NCBI GenBank assembly: GCA_964463485.1
Contig: CAYXDO010000037.1
Location: forward strand, 1-64,000
Direction: 5' to 3'
DNA length: 64,000 nt
From: CAYXDO01 sp964463485
GTDB taxonomy: Bacteria > Myxococcota > Kuafuiibacteriia > Kuafuiibacteriales > Kuafuiibacteriaceae
In this document: in pieces, positions 9,437 through 17,508 of the stretch
How the letters are laid out: every line of letters starts with the position of its first letter
Numbering within the stretch: position 1 is the first letter of the stretch
Position numbers and translations under genes: made by a program
The notes under the pieces: model-generated
Database searches by the model: none
Seen by the model: only the letters and a program-made list of their open reading frames with translations
What the model was told of the DNA's origin: nothing

Positions 9437-10462
9437 ATGGGTTTGGTGGAGCTTGCTCTACGCGCCCGCCTGAGAGAGTCAGTTCTGGGCGCCATCCACG
9501 AGGTGGCGCCGAGAATTTCGGAGTCGCTCGTGTGTCGCGTGGTCGAACGGGCGGGTCGAGATCTCCGGATCGCTTTGTGTCTTCATCGGGTGCTGGCGGT
9601 CCGCCGGGCCACCGATCCGTACCCGCCTGCCACCATCGAGCCTGACAAGCTGGACGAGTTGATCGGGATTTTGGGTCCCAACAGTCGGCTCACACTCACT
9701 TTCGACGACGGGTACGCCGATGCGGCCGAGTACATCGAGACTCGCGCGACGCGTTTCCCAGACGTTCGGTGGATCTTCTTTGTATGTCCTGCCAAAGCGG
9801 AGAGGCGGCTCGCGTTTCGATGGAACGTGTTCGAGCTCCTGTATCCATATGGAAGTGAGTCGGCGAGGATCGAGCTCGAGCACTCTGGTCTGGATCGCCG
9901 AATCGAGAATGCGAGGCTCGACCTAGCTCGCGCCGGTGCGCGGCGCGAGTTTCGATTGGCGTCGGTCGAGGAATGTCGACAACTGGCTCGGCACGAGAAT
10001 GTGCGGCTCGGGAATCACACCGACCATCATTTTCCGCTCGCGCGGCTGTCTTTTGAGGACGCCGAGGCTGAGATCCGCGAGTCGACGAGTCGGTTCGAAC
10101 GGCTCTTCGGACGCTGTGAGCACTTTGCGTTTCCGTATGGGGTCCCTGGGCGGTCGTTCGGGCCGGAGCACGTGGCAGCGATCGAGCGGATCGGGCCGCG
10201 GATTTCGATCTGGAGCACGGTGGCTCGGCCTATGAGTCACTCCGCGCTCCGCGAGCGGCGGGTGCAGCCGCGATTTCCTATCGACGGACAATGGAGCGCC
10301 AAAGCGATTGCTTTGTGGATCGCTGCCCTGTGTGCTCGCCATCGGGCCAAGGGATCGGGGGTCGGAAAAAGTCGCGGTGAGGCCGAAATTACGAGCTTCA
10401 GCGCTTCAGGTTTCGCACTTCGGTTTTTTCGCCGAGAAACCACACGACCGACGCGACGGTGA
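9437..10462 (+). CDS. Polysaccharide deacetylase (NodB-type, CE4)
   Basis: A 341-aa protein with a NodB homology domain. Motif 1 is LTFDDGYAD (D90, D91) and the metal-binding motif 2 is seen as GNHTDHHFPLA. Enzymes of this family remove N- or O-acetyl groups from polysaccharides or polyprenyl-linked sugars using a divalent metal. No clear signal peptide is present, so a cytoplasmic or membrane-associated substrate is plausible. The C-terminus is basic. The gene converges on and overlaps the end of the methyltransferase gene by 65 nt. Its placement between a GH44 enzyme and ATP-grasp genes suggests a role in glycan modification. Confidence 0.85.
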   Translation: MGLVELALRARLRESVLGAIHEVAPRISESLVCRVVERAGRDLRIALCLHRVLAVRRATDPYPPATIEPDKLDELIGILGPNSRLTLTFDDGYADAAEYIETRATRFPDVRWIFFVCPAKAERRLAFRWNVFELLYPYGSESARIELEHSGLDRRIENARLDLARAGARREFRLASVEECRQLARHENVRLGNHTDHHFPLARLSFEDAEAEIRESTSRFERLFGRCEHFAFPYGVPGRSFGPEHVAAIERIGPRISIWSTVARPMSHSALRERRVQPRFPIDGQWSAKAIALWIAALCARHRAKGSGVGKSRGEAEITSFSASGFALRFFRRETTRPTRR

Positions 10463-11135
10463 GCCCCAGCGTCGTTCTGTGGCGGCCGCGGAACGAGAGG
10501 CTACGGCTTCTGATGGGAAAATCGATTCCGCCGACGACGTCGATGACCGCGAAGCCCGCCCTCATCAAGTGAGCGCGCCATTCCGAGACCGTGCGCGCGT
10601 CGAGATCGAGATAGGCCTCTCGGATCGAAGCCATCCAGCGCCGTGGGTCCTGGCGGAACACACGCGTGAAGAGGCAGGTCGCATGACCCAACAAGAGCGG
10701 GAGGTCGAAGGCGACTCGGCCTCCCGGACGTAGGACGCGGAACGCTTCGGCCAAAGCGCGATGGGGATCGAGATAACGCATGACCCAGGTACCCGCGCAA
10801 ACCGCGTCGAAGCTCGCTTCGGGAAACGGGAGCTCATTGCCGCTCGCCACGCGCACGTCGGCGATCCCGCGTGCGCGGGCCCGTGCGACCATGACGGGAG
10901 AGATGTCGATCCCACTCATTCGGGCCTCCGGATGTGCCTTCGCGAGCTTCTCGAGCAAGTGACCCTGGCCGACGCCGATCTCGAGGAAGTCGGTCCCCGA
11001 GAGCGATTCGAGGTAGAGCCCGTCGAAGAACGCGACCTTGTGCTCCTCTCTCCACCGGTCGTAGATCGACTCGCTCGACGAGTCCCAGCGGAAGCGTTGT
11101 TGCGTTTCGACGATCGACCAATCGATTTGTCGCAT
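10398..11135 (-). CDS. Class I SAM-dependent methyltransferase
   Basis: A 245-aa methyltransferase of the UbiE/Methyltransf_11 type. SAM-binding motif I is FLEIGVGQGHLLE (about residues 50-62), followed by GIDISPVMV, the acidic-loop motif. SFDAVCAGTWVMRYLDP and VLRPGGRVAFD are motifs IV and VI. The substrate is unknown; the context of deacetylase, ATP-grasp and GH44 genes suggests a sugar or lipid carrier. It is divergent from the ATP-grasp gene, with only 48 bp between start codons, so the two probably share a control region. Its 3' end overlaps the deacetylase gene antisense. Confidence 0.85.
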   Translation of the reverse strand: MRQIDWSIVETQQRFRWDSSSESIYDRWREEHKVAFFDGLYLESLSGTDFLEIGVGQGHLLEKLAKAHPEARMSGIDISPVMVARARARGIADVRVASGNELPFPEASFDAVCAGTWVMRYLDPHRALAEAFRVLRPGGRVAFDLPLLLGHATCLFTRVFRQDPRRWMASIREAYLDLDARTVSEWRAHLMRAGFAVIDVVGGIDFPIRSRSLSFRGRHRTTLGLTVASVVWFLGEKTEVRNLKR

Positions 11136-11183
11136 ACATCGATCTCATCACTCTCCGTGCCAAAGCTGGGGACTGGGAAGGGC

Positions 11184-12482
11184 ATGTGCCTTGCTCTGGT
11201 GGGTCGCGTGCGCGTCAACGAAGTCAGCGAGACGGTCCTGCCTGCCCCGAGCGCTGCGCCGGAGGTGGCCATCTTCGATATCAGCGCTGCGACTGGTATC
11301 GCGTTCATTCGTTCCCTCGGTCGTGCGGGCGTACGCATGCGTTTGTTCACCCACGAACGAGTCTCCGCCGGACGCTTCTCGAGATACCAACGAGGCGCGG
11401 TGGAACGGTGTCCGAGCCCAGAGCGTCCGGACGAGTTCTCCCCGTGGCTCCGAGAGGCCGTCCAGCGTGGTCGTATCGAAATGATCGCGCCTACGTCGGA
11501 CGCCATCGCCTTTCACGCGTCCGAGCAGCGCGATGTCTTGCCTCGAGCGTTTTCGAACGTAGCGCCGGAGCGAGAGTCCATCCTGGATTGCCTCTTCAAG
11601 GACCGGTTCGACGCAGCTTGCCGCAACGCCGGGTTCGTAGCTCCACCCGCCGTTTTTCCGTCGAGCTTCGAAGACGCCATGAGCGAGGGTTCCCAACTGA
11701 GGTTCCCCGTCGTGATCAAGCCGCGCCTCCACCTGGCGGTCGGGTCGACCCGAGGCACGCTCGCACAGACCCCGCGCGAGCTTCGGCGGAAGTACCGACC
11801 CTACACGGTCAGCGCAGCGGGAACGAGGCTGCTCTCGCGGCATCCCGAGATTCGACTCCCGATCATTCAATCGGTCGTCGGAGGCGCGCGTGCGCGGCCT
11901 GTGAGTGTCAGCGGTCTTCTGAGTGACAATTCCGAGCTCGTGGTCGGGCTGGGTTCGATCAAACGCGCGCAGTGGCCCCCTGGCGTAGGTATCGGCTCCG
12001 AGTTCGGGTGCTGGCGCGATGATGAGATCCAGGACCAAGCCATCGACCTCGTGAAGCAGGTGCTGGGACGGGGGCTGTTCGAGCTCGAGCTCATCTTCGA
12101 CGAGAGAGAGCCTCGACGGTGGTATGCGCTCGACCTGAACCCTCGGGCCCATGGGTTCATCTCGCTCGACTGCGCTCGCGGCGCCGATCTCCCGCTCCTT
12201 TGGTACCTGACCTCCCTCGGACGCCCTCTCCCCGAAGTACACCTCCGAGAAGACCTGCGCTGGGTTCACGGGCTCCCGCACTTCATCGGCCGACTCTCCT
12301 CGATCTTCGCCGGACCTCACCGACGGGCCGCGGCCTCGACTCTGTTCGCGGAAATTTCTCGACCGCCCGTCGACGTGGTGTTCGATCGGACCGATCCCCT
12401 CGCAAGCGCAGTCTATGTTGGGCGACTGCTGCGGCATCCCGGCAGCCTCGTGCGCCCCGGTCTTCGAGCTACGCCGTTGTGA
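11184..12482 (+). CDS. ATP-grasp domain protein (carboxylate-amine ligase type)
   Basis: A 432-aa protein. Residues about 25-125 form a PreATP-grasp-like Rossmann domain (PEVAIFDISAATGIAFIRSLGRAG). They are followed by an ATP-grasp module with RFPVVIKPRL and the metal-binding FELELIFDE...LDLNPRAHGF segment near the C-terminus. Such enzymes join a carboxylate to an amine through an acyl-phosphate, as in D-aspartate ligases and carbamoyl-phosphate-like enzymes. The substrate cannot be read from sequence. The start at 11184 follows GGGAAGG. A second ATP-grasp protein is encoded at 16151-17398 with the same arrangement, suggesting paralogous functions in glycan or amino-sugar decoration. Confidence 0.8.
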   Translation: MCLALVGRVRVNEVSETVLPAPSAAPEVAIFDISAATGIAFIRSLGRAGVRMRLFTHERVSAGRFSRYQRGAVERCPSPERPDEFSPWLREAVQRGRIEMIAPTSDAIAFHASEQRDVLPRAFSNVAPERESILDCLFKDRFDAACRNAGFVAPPAVFPSSFEDAMSEGSQLRFPVVIKPRLHLAVGSTRGTLAQTPRELRRKYRPYTVSAAGTRLLSRHPEIRLPIIQSVVGGARARPVSVSGLLSDNSELVVGLGSIKRAQWPPGVGIGSEFGCWRDDEIQDQAIDLVKQVLGRGLFELELIFDEREPRRWYALDLNPRAHGFISLDCARGADLPLLWYLTSLGRPLPEVHLREDLRWVHGLPHFIGRLSSIFAGPHRRAAASTLFAEISRPPVDVVFDRTDPLASAVYVGRLLRHPGSLVRPGLRATPL

Positions 12483-12845
12483 AGATCCCGTGACCGGTAA
12501 GGTTCCTGCAAGAAAGATCCTTCGTGCAGCTACGTGCGGGAAGCGTTCGCCAGGAAGAAGCGGCAATCGACCGGATTGCCCAGGCGAGCGCTCGTGGCGA
12601 TGCCGGTCGCGTGCCTCGAGATTCGCGGAGTCGGACCCGCCGGAGCGAAGTCTCCGGCGCGATCCACGGCCGGCGAGGACGTCGCACGCGCGCGCGACTC
12701 GCGGAAAAATTTCGCGAGCCGACGCGGACTCCTCCATGTCCCGCCGAGCTGAACGACCGCTCTCGCACTGGGCAGAGCGGATCAGGCATGGCCACCCGAA
12801 AAAAGGGAATCTCGGTGACCTTGTCGAAGCGAAACGAGGCGGATC
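12483..12845. other. Intergenic region between ATP-grasp and NtrC-like genes
   Basis: There are 363 bp with no convincing gene. The clearest structure is the stem-loop at 12638-12659, annotated separately. A short ATG frame at 12788-12883 exists but overlaps the next gene in another frame and resembles nothing. No -24/-12 element is seen. Confidence 0.35.
12638..12659 (+). terminator. Strong GC-rich stem-loop
   Basis: A perfect 8-bp inverted repeat, CGCCGGAG / CTCCGGCG, with a 6-nt loop (CGAAGT). It lies 155 nt after the ATP-grasp stop and has no T-tract, so it may be a processing or termination hairpin rather than a classic intrinsic terminator. Confidence 0.3.
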
Positions 12846-14183
12846 ATGCACGACGAACCTACGATTCTGGTGGCAGACGATGAGTGTGGCGCTCGATTTG
12901 CGCTGAGAGACCGACTCGCAGACCGCGGATACCGCGTGCTCGAGGCTGAGAATGGCGCAGGCGTACTCACTCGCGTGGGCGAGGTGGACCTCGTGCTACT
13001 GAACTCGAATCTCCCCGACGTGACCGGTCATACAGTGATCGGTCGAATCAAACGACAGGCCCCGGGTGTACCGGTCATCATGCTTACCGGTCACCCGTCG
13101 ATAGAGAACGCGGTCGAATACATCAAGGCCGGCGCCTATCATTGCCTCGACACGCAAATTCTCGATTCCGAGAGTGTACTCGAGTGGGTCGCGCGCGCGC
13201 TCGAGCGCCGAGCGATGGAGTCTCGCGGGCTCGAGGGGGTGATAGGCGAGTCGCCTGCGATGCGAGAAGTGAAAGTCTTGATCGAGCGCGTAGCGACCTC
13301 CACAGCCACGACCGCGCTCCTCGTCGGCGAGTCAGGAACTGGAAAGGACCGGGCGGCTCGAGCCATTCACGAGCTGAGCGCGCGGGCGACTCGGCCGTTC
13401 ATGAACATCACGTGCTCCGCGCTCCCCGAGGAGCTCCTCGAGAGTGAGCTGTTCGGTCACGAGCGGGGCGCGTTCACCGACGCGAAGACGATGCGCCGAG
13501 GACTGTTCGAGCTCGGCAATGGAGGGACCATCTTCCTCGACGAGATCGGCGAGATGTCGGCGCGAATCCAAGCCAAGCTGCTGCGATTCCTGGATTCGAA
13601 GCAGTTCGTGAGAGTCGGCGGGAGTGACGACATTCAGCTCGACGCGCGGATTCTGGCGGCGACGAATCGCGACCTCGCGGCGGCCGTGGCCGACAAGTCC
13701 TTCAGGGAGGATCTCTATTATCGGCTCAACGTGGTCACGATTCGCCTTCCCCCTCTGCGGGAGCGCGGAGACGACGTACTCCTGCTCGCGGATTCGCTGC
13801 TCGCCGAGATTTCGGCGAAACTCGCGAAGCCCTGCGTGATCGGCGAGGCGGCCAAGGAGCTGCTCCTCCGCTACCCTTGGCCTGGAAACGTGCGAGAGCT
13901 TCGCAACGCGCTCGAACGCGCGGCGCTTCTTGCGGTCGACGAGGTGCTCGAGCCCGAGGACTTCCGACTTCGCGAGGAGGTCCTCGCGCCGGTGCAGCCG
14001 TTCGTTCGGTTCCGCCTTCCCGAAGAAGGCATCGATTTCGAGGCCTTCGAGCGTACCCTCGTCACCGAAGCCCTCGAGCGGACGGGCGGCAACTCGGCGC
14101 GAGCCGGCCGCTACCTCGGGATGAATCGAGACCAGATGCGGTACCGCATCAAGAAATTCGGGCTCGACGCCAAGGCGCACTGA
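12846..14183 (+). CDS. NtrC-family sigma-54 activator with degenerate receiver
   Basis: A 445-aa enhancer-binding protein: receiver domain (about 5-118), AAA+ domain (about 138-370) and Fis-type helix-turn-helix (about 405-443). Walker A is GESGTGKD (161-168), Walker B is IFLDEIGE, and the sigma-54 contact loop reads GAFTDA (208-213) rather than GAFTGA. The receiver keeps the acidic pair (ADDE) and the LTGH Thr. The phospho-accepting Asp is replaced by Asn (N53 in LLNSNLPD), and the conserved Lys of the TKPF motif is replaced by Thr (T103). It is therefore unlikely to be switched by ordinary phosphotransfer. No partner kinase is adjacent. It sits between glycan genes and may control them through sigma-54 promoters. 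Confidence 0.92.
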   Translation: MHDEPTILVADDECGARFALRDRLADRGYRVLEAENGAGVLTRVGEVDLVLLNSNLPDVTGHTVIGRIKRQAPGVPVIMLTGHPSIENAVEYIKAGAYHCLDTQILDSESVLEWVARALERRAMESRGLEGVIGESPAMREVKVLIERVATSTATTALLVGESGTGKDRAARAIHELSARATRPFMNITCSALPEELLESELFGHERGAFTDAKTMRRGLFELGNGGTIFLDEIGEMSARIQAKLLRFLDSKQFVRVGGSDDIQLDARILAATNRDLAAAVADKSFREDLYYRLNVVTIRLPPLRERGDDVLLLADSLLAEISAKLAKPCVIGEAAKELLLRYPWPGNVRELRNALERAALLAVDEVLEPEDFRLREEVLAPVQPFVRFRLPEEGIDFEAFERTLVTEALERTGGNSARAGRYLGMNRDQMRYRIKKFGLDAKAH

Positions 14184-14387
14184 GGCACCGTAAGGAAATA
14201 ACTTGCAGCATTCCCAGCCTTTCCACGAATGCACCAGGGCCCGTATCCTACTGCCTCAAGGCGACGCTAGGGATCCTCAAAGGCCATCGGGGTCCAGGTT
14301 AATTCGGTAATTCCTCTGACGAGCACCGATCGTTCGTTGACGAGCCCCAGGGCACCGTAGAGGCGCAGGGTTCCGAGGCCGCCAGAC

Positions 14388-15320
14388 TCACTCGTCGAAG
14401 CAGCTCATTTCGTACTCGGTCAGCAGATCGACCACACCGTCGGCGTCGCGATCGAGCTCGGAGCGCGCGATGGATCCGTCGCTTCGAACGTAGTGAACCG
14501 TGACGACGTCGATGCCCCCGTCGCCGTCGACATCGACTCTCCAAGTCGTGGTGCTCAGGTCGCCCGCCTCGGCATAGTCCCAGGTCTCGACGCGATCGAT
14601 GATTTCGTCCGCGTTCCAGTCCGCGTCCTGACGCACGATGCGATCGAGCTCGTCGTGACGCTGAACGACCCTCGAGTCGGCGGCGCCGTCGGCGTCGACG
14701 TCTTCCTCCCAACTCAGGAGATTACCATTCGAGTCGTGACGTTCGACGACGCGGGCATCGACGCTGCCATCTAGGTCCCAGTCGTCTTCGAACGAGTCAG
14801 TCGTGCCCGCGTACGCGTAGGTCCGTCGTAAGTCAGGCTCGGGATCGTCGTCGAGGTCGGCGTCGGAGTACCGCCGCGAGTCACCCTCGAAGAAATGTTG
14901 CCACCAATCTTCGACGGCGCCATCCGCGTCTACATCGAGGGTCTCGCGAATCAGATGGTCTGCTGGATCGTACTCGTACTCCTCGATGCGATCGACGACA
15001 CCATCGGCGTTCCGGTCGCTTTCGGACCGGATGAGGCGCCACTTTTGGTCGAAGATCGTCGTATGCCGCTCGACGACGGAGCCGCTTCGCGCGTTTACGA
15101 CGGCGAGCTCGCAGCGATGGCGTTCCAACGGGCTTGCGATGGAGCCTGGTAGCTCGGTGCCAGGGGTTGGGTCCGTCGTCTCCACGCCGGGTGCGTCGTC
15201 GCCGCCTGGGCCGAGGTCGCCTCCGCCACAGGCGCCGGTGGTCAGCGCAGCGACGCAGCAGGCCTTTCGGGCCGAGGTCCAAACAAAGTGGTTGAAGAAG
15301 GGACGGGCAAGTAAACTCAT
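14388..15320 (-). CDS. Lipoprotein with Asp-rich EF-hand-like/YD-like repeats
   Basis: A 310-aa protein. A strong AGGAGG lies 7 nt before the start at 15320. The N-terminus has a hydrophobic stretch ending in TTGAC (lipobox) and a Gly/Asp-rich linker. From residue about 90 to the end there are eight units of about 20-30 residues centred on DxDADGxxD loops (DRNADGVVD, DVDADGAVE, DWDLDGSVD, DVDADGAAD, DVDGDGGID, DRDADGVVD and others). They alternate with YEYD- or RHDxxGNL-type strands that recall YD/RHS repeats. The loops look like thrombospondin-3/EF-hand calcium sites, suggesting a calcium-stabilised surface protein. Its function is unknown. Confidence 0.75.
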   Translation of the reverse strand: MSLLARPFFNHFVWTSARKACCVAALTTGACGGGDLGPGGDDAPGVETTDPTPGTELPGSIASPLERHRCELAVVNARSGSVVERHTTIFDQKWRLIRSESDRNADGVVDRIEEYEYDPADHLIRETLDVDADGAVEDWWQHFFEGDSRRYSDADLDDDPEPDLRRTYAYAGTTDSFEDDWDLDGSVDARVVERHDSNGNLLSWEEDVDADGAADSRVVQRHDELDRIVRQDADWNADEIIDRVETWDYAEAGDLSTTTWRVDVDGDGGIDVVTVHYVRSDGSIARSELDRDADGVVDLLTEYEMSCFDE

Positions 15321-15368
15321 GACTGATCCTCCTACGCGGTGGGCCGCGCTTTCTCTCCATTTCGGAGT

Positions 15369-16154
15369 CTAAAGAGTCCAGTGAAGCCATCGCGCCACGG
15401 CGACTCGGCGAGGTCGTTTCTCGGGAACCTCCTCGTGCGGTGGGTCGGGGAGCCCGGCCCGAATTCTCTTCTCGCGGGTTCGTTCATGTTCGTAGGGAAG
15501 CGCGAATGACTCGACCCGGCCGAGGTCGTCGTCGTATCGGACGTACCTGGCGAGGTGAGTTCCGTCGCGGGGCTGCCCGACCGAGCCCGGGTTCAGGAGC
15601 CAGGTGCCGCGGAGTCGACGCGTGTCGACTCCGGACTCGCCCGCGGTGAGCGGAAGAAAGCCCAATCCGTTTGCGGCCATCGTGGGCTGATGAGTATGGC
15701 CGCACACGATTAGGCGGGCAGTGGGAGCCCGCACCACCGCATGATTCAGGAGCTCTTTGGCGGCACGCGCGGAGGCGACGTAAGTTTGTGTGTTCTCCCA
15801 GGCACCGTGAAAAACCGCGATCTCGGCGCTCGGACGCAGGACGAGAGGGAGCGACGCGAGCCAGGAGAGCGACTCCGTCGACAAGGCTCGTCGTGTCCAG
15901 GCCCACCCCACCGCAGCCACGGCAGCTGAATGGGTGGGTTCGATTCGCCCGAGCACACGTTCGTCGTGGTTACCGACGACACAAGCCACTCGTCGACTTT
16001 TGAGGAGCGCCGCGCACGCCTCCGGGTCAGGCCCGTACCCGACGATGTCGCCGGCGCAAATCACTCGCGCCCCTTCCCACTCACCCAGATGGTCCAAGAC
16101 CGCCGTCAGGGCCTCCAGGTTGGCGTGAACGTCTGCGAGGATCGCCCACCTCAC
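15369..16154 (-). CDS. Metallophosphoesterase (YfcE/MJ0936-like)
   Basis: A 261-aa calcineurin-like phosphoesterase. The start GTG at 16154 overlaps the upstream gene's TGA (GTGA) and begins exactly where homology begins. Metal-ligand motifs are ILADVHANLEA (D-x-H), CAGDIVGYGPDP (GD), VVGNHDERV (GNHD), VFHGA and CGHTHQP (GHxH), the full set for a dinuclear-metal phosphodiesterase/phosphatase. The substrate is unknown. It is translationally coupled to the ATP-grasp gene, so the two probably work on related substrates. Confidence 0.88.
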   Translation of the reverse strand: MRWAILADVHANLEALTAVLDHLGEWEGARVICAGDIVGYGPDPEACAALLKSRRVACVVGNHDERVLGRIEPTHSAAVAAVGWAWTRRALSTESLSWLASLPLVLRPSAEIAVFHGAWENTQTYVASARAAKELLNHAVVRAPTARLIVCGHTHQPTMAANGLGFLPLTAGESGVDTRRLRGTWLLNPGSVGQPRDGTHLARYVRYDDDLGRVESFALPYEHERTREKRIRAGLPDPPHEEVPEKRPRRVAVARWLHWTL

Positions 16155-17398
16155 GATGTGCCTCGGCCTCTCACGAGGCGCTGAGTTCGGTCGAGGAGTG
16201 AGTAGAGGAACGGGCCAGGGTCCGAGAGTCGTGGCGCCTCGACGATTTGGGCCGTGAAGACCTCGCGGGCCCACGCTCCGAAGGCCCGAACATCGGGCGT
16301 ACGGTCCTCGAACCGGGCCCAGAAGTCCCGGCCGACCCCTCCCACCCATCGAACGTGCCGTTCCACGCGCGACACTCCGCCCCGAATCGCTCCGGGTTGG
16401 ACGAGATCGACGTAGACGAGATAAGGTAGATTGACGCCGGCCAAGGCTCCAGGGTGATGCCAGAGGTTGAAGCGCGGGTTCGCCTCGAGCAGGTAGAGAC
16501 CCCCGCTGAATGGGTCGCGCTTGAAGTCCAGCTTGACCACGCCGCTGAAGCCCATTCGCTCACAAATGTCCCTTCCGAGGGTTCGAAGCGGGGCATTGTC
16601 GTCCACCACGACGTAGGTGCTGAGGCCGTAAGTGGCGGGATAGGTCCGAACCTTGTGGCCGGTGAACTCACCGACGACCTCGCCTCCGGGCCGAACGTAC
16701 GCGTGATAGCTGAGGAGGTTCGACTCGTCGCCAGGAATGGCTTGCTGGAGCAGGACGTCGGTGGGATGACGCTGAAGCCACGGACGCAGTCGTTTGAGCT
16801 CAGTGGGGCCGCGGACGTGAATCGCCTTTCCCCGAGCATTCGCCGCCACGAGCAAATCACTTCCGAACCAACCCTCCCGCCGATTGGGTTTGATCACCGC
16901 AGGAAACCGGGTCCAGCGATCGAGCTCCGGACCCCAGTCGAGCCCATGCACGAGGCAAAGCCCAGGCGGCACCGGAAGGCCGAGCTTCTCCGCGAAGGTC
17001 TGGAAGCGGAGCTTGTCCACAAGATCCTCGACCAGCGCGGGAGGTGGCAACATGACGCGGAAGTGCCGCTCTACTCTCTCGCGGGCGCGAGACACGGCGA
17101 GCAGATCATGGTCCCCCTGGTAGAACAGAACGGGTCGATCGTCCCCAGCCGACGCATTGAGAATACGGATCGCGCCCTCGGGGTCCACTTCGAAGTGCTC
17201 CACCTCCACGACGTCCGAGACGAACCGAGACCACCGCTCAGCGCCGTTGGGATTCGATGTGACGAGTCGCGATCTCACGCCCTCTCGACCCAGCGCCCGA
17301 ACCAAACTCAGATCTCCGATGACGAAGGCTTCCGGTCGTGCACCGAGCGCTGCTGGGTCTTTGAGGCGACCAACTTCGGATTTCCACATGAGGTCCAC
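16151..17398 (-). CDS. ATP-grasp domain protein
   Basis: A 415-aa protein of the same broad family as the product of 11184-12482. It has an N-terminal Rossmann-like segment (EAFVIGDLSLVRALGREGV), a lid region with DKLRFQTFAEKLGLPVPP, RFPAVIKPNRR binding ATP, and the metal-binding VKLDFKRD...LLEANPRFNLW segment. Carboxylate-amine ligase activity is inferred from the family; the substrate is unknown. It is co-transcribed with the metallophosphoesterase. Its start faces that of the second GH44 gene across about 110 bp. The presence of two such ligases within 6 kb suggests amino-acid or peptide substitution of a glycan or carrier. Confidence 0.8.
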   Translation of the reverse strand: MDLMWKSEVGRLKDPAALGARPEAFVIGDLSLVRALGREGVRSRLVTSNPNGAERWSRFVSDVVEVEHFEVDPEGAIRILNASAGDDRPVLFYQGDHDLLAVSRARERVERHFRVMLPPPALVEDLVDKLRFQTFAEKLGLPVPPGLCLVHGLDWGPELDRWTRFPAVIKPNRREGWFGSDLLVAANARGKAIHVRGPTELKRLRPWLQRHPTDVLLQQAIPGDESNLLSYHAYVRPGGEVVGEFTGHKVRTYPATYGLSTYVVVDDNAPLRTLGRDICERMGFSGVVKLDFKRDPFSGGLYLLEANPRFNLWHHPGALAGVNLPYLVYVDLVQPGAIRGGVSRVERHVRWVGGVGRDFWARFEDRTPDVRAFGAWAREVFTAQIVEAPRLSDPGPFLYSLLDRTQRLVRGRGTS

Positions 17399-17508
17399 TC
17401 AAGCACGTCGTGTACCAACTCACCTCGTTTCTGCGCGACGTCGAAGTGCGGTGGCACGAGGTCTGCACGGCTTCGTTGCTGGCCCACCGGGCATCGAGGA
17501 GCGACCGA

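Noticed and set aside
11148..12851. 567-aa minus-strand open frame
   Set aside because: It is a shadow of the ATP-grasp gene, Arg-rich with no motif, while the plus strand shows clear ATP-grasp motifs.
12788..12883. Short ATG frame (about 31 aa) before the NtrC-like gene
   Set aside because: It overlaps the regulator's start in another frame and has no supported ribosome site or similarity.
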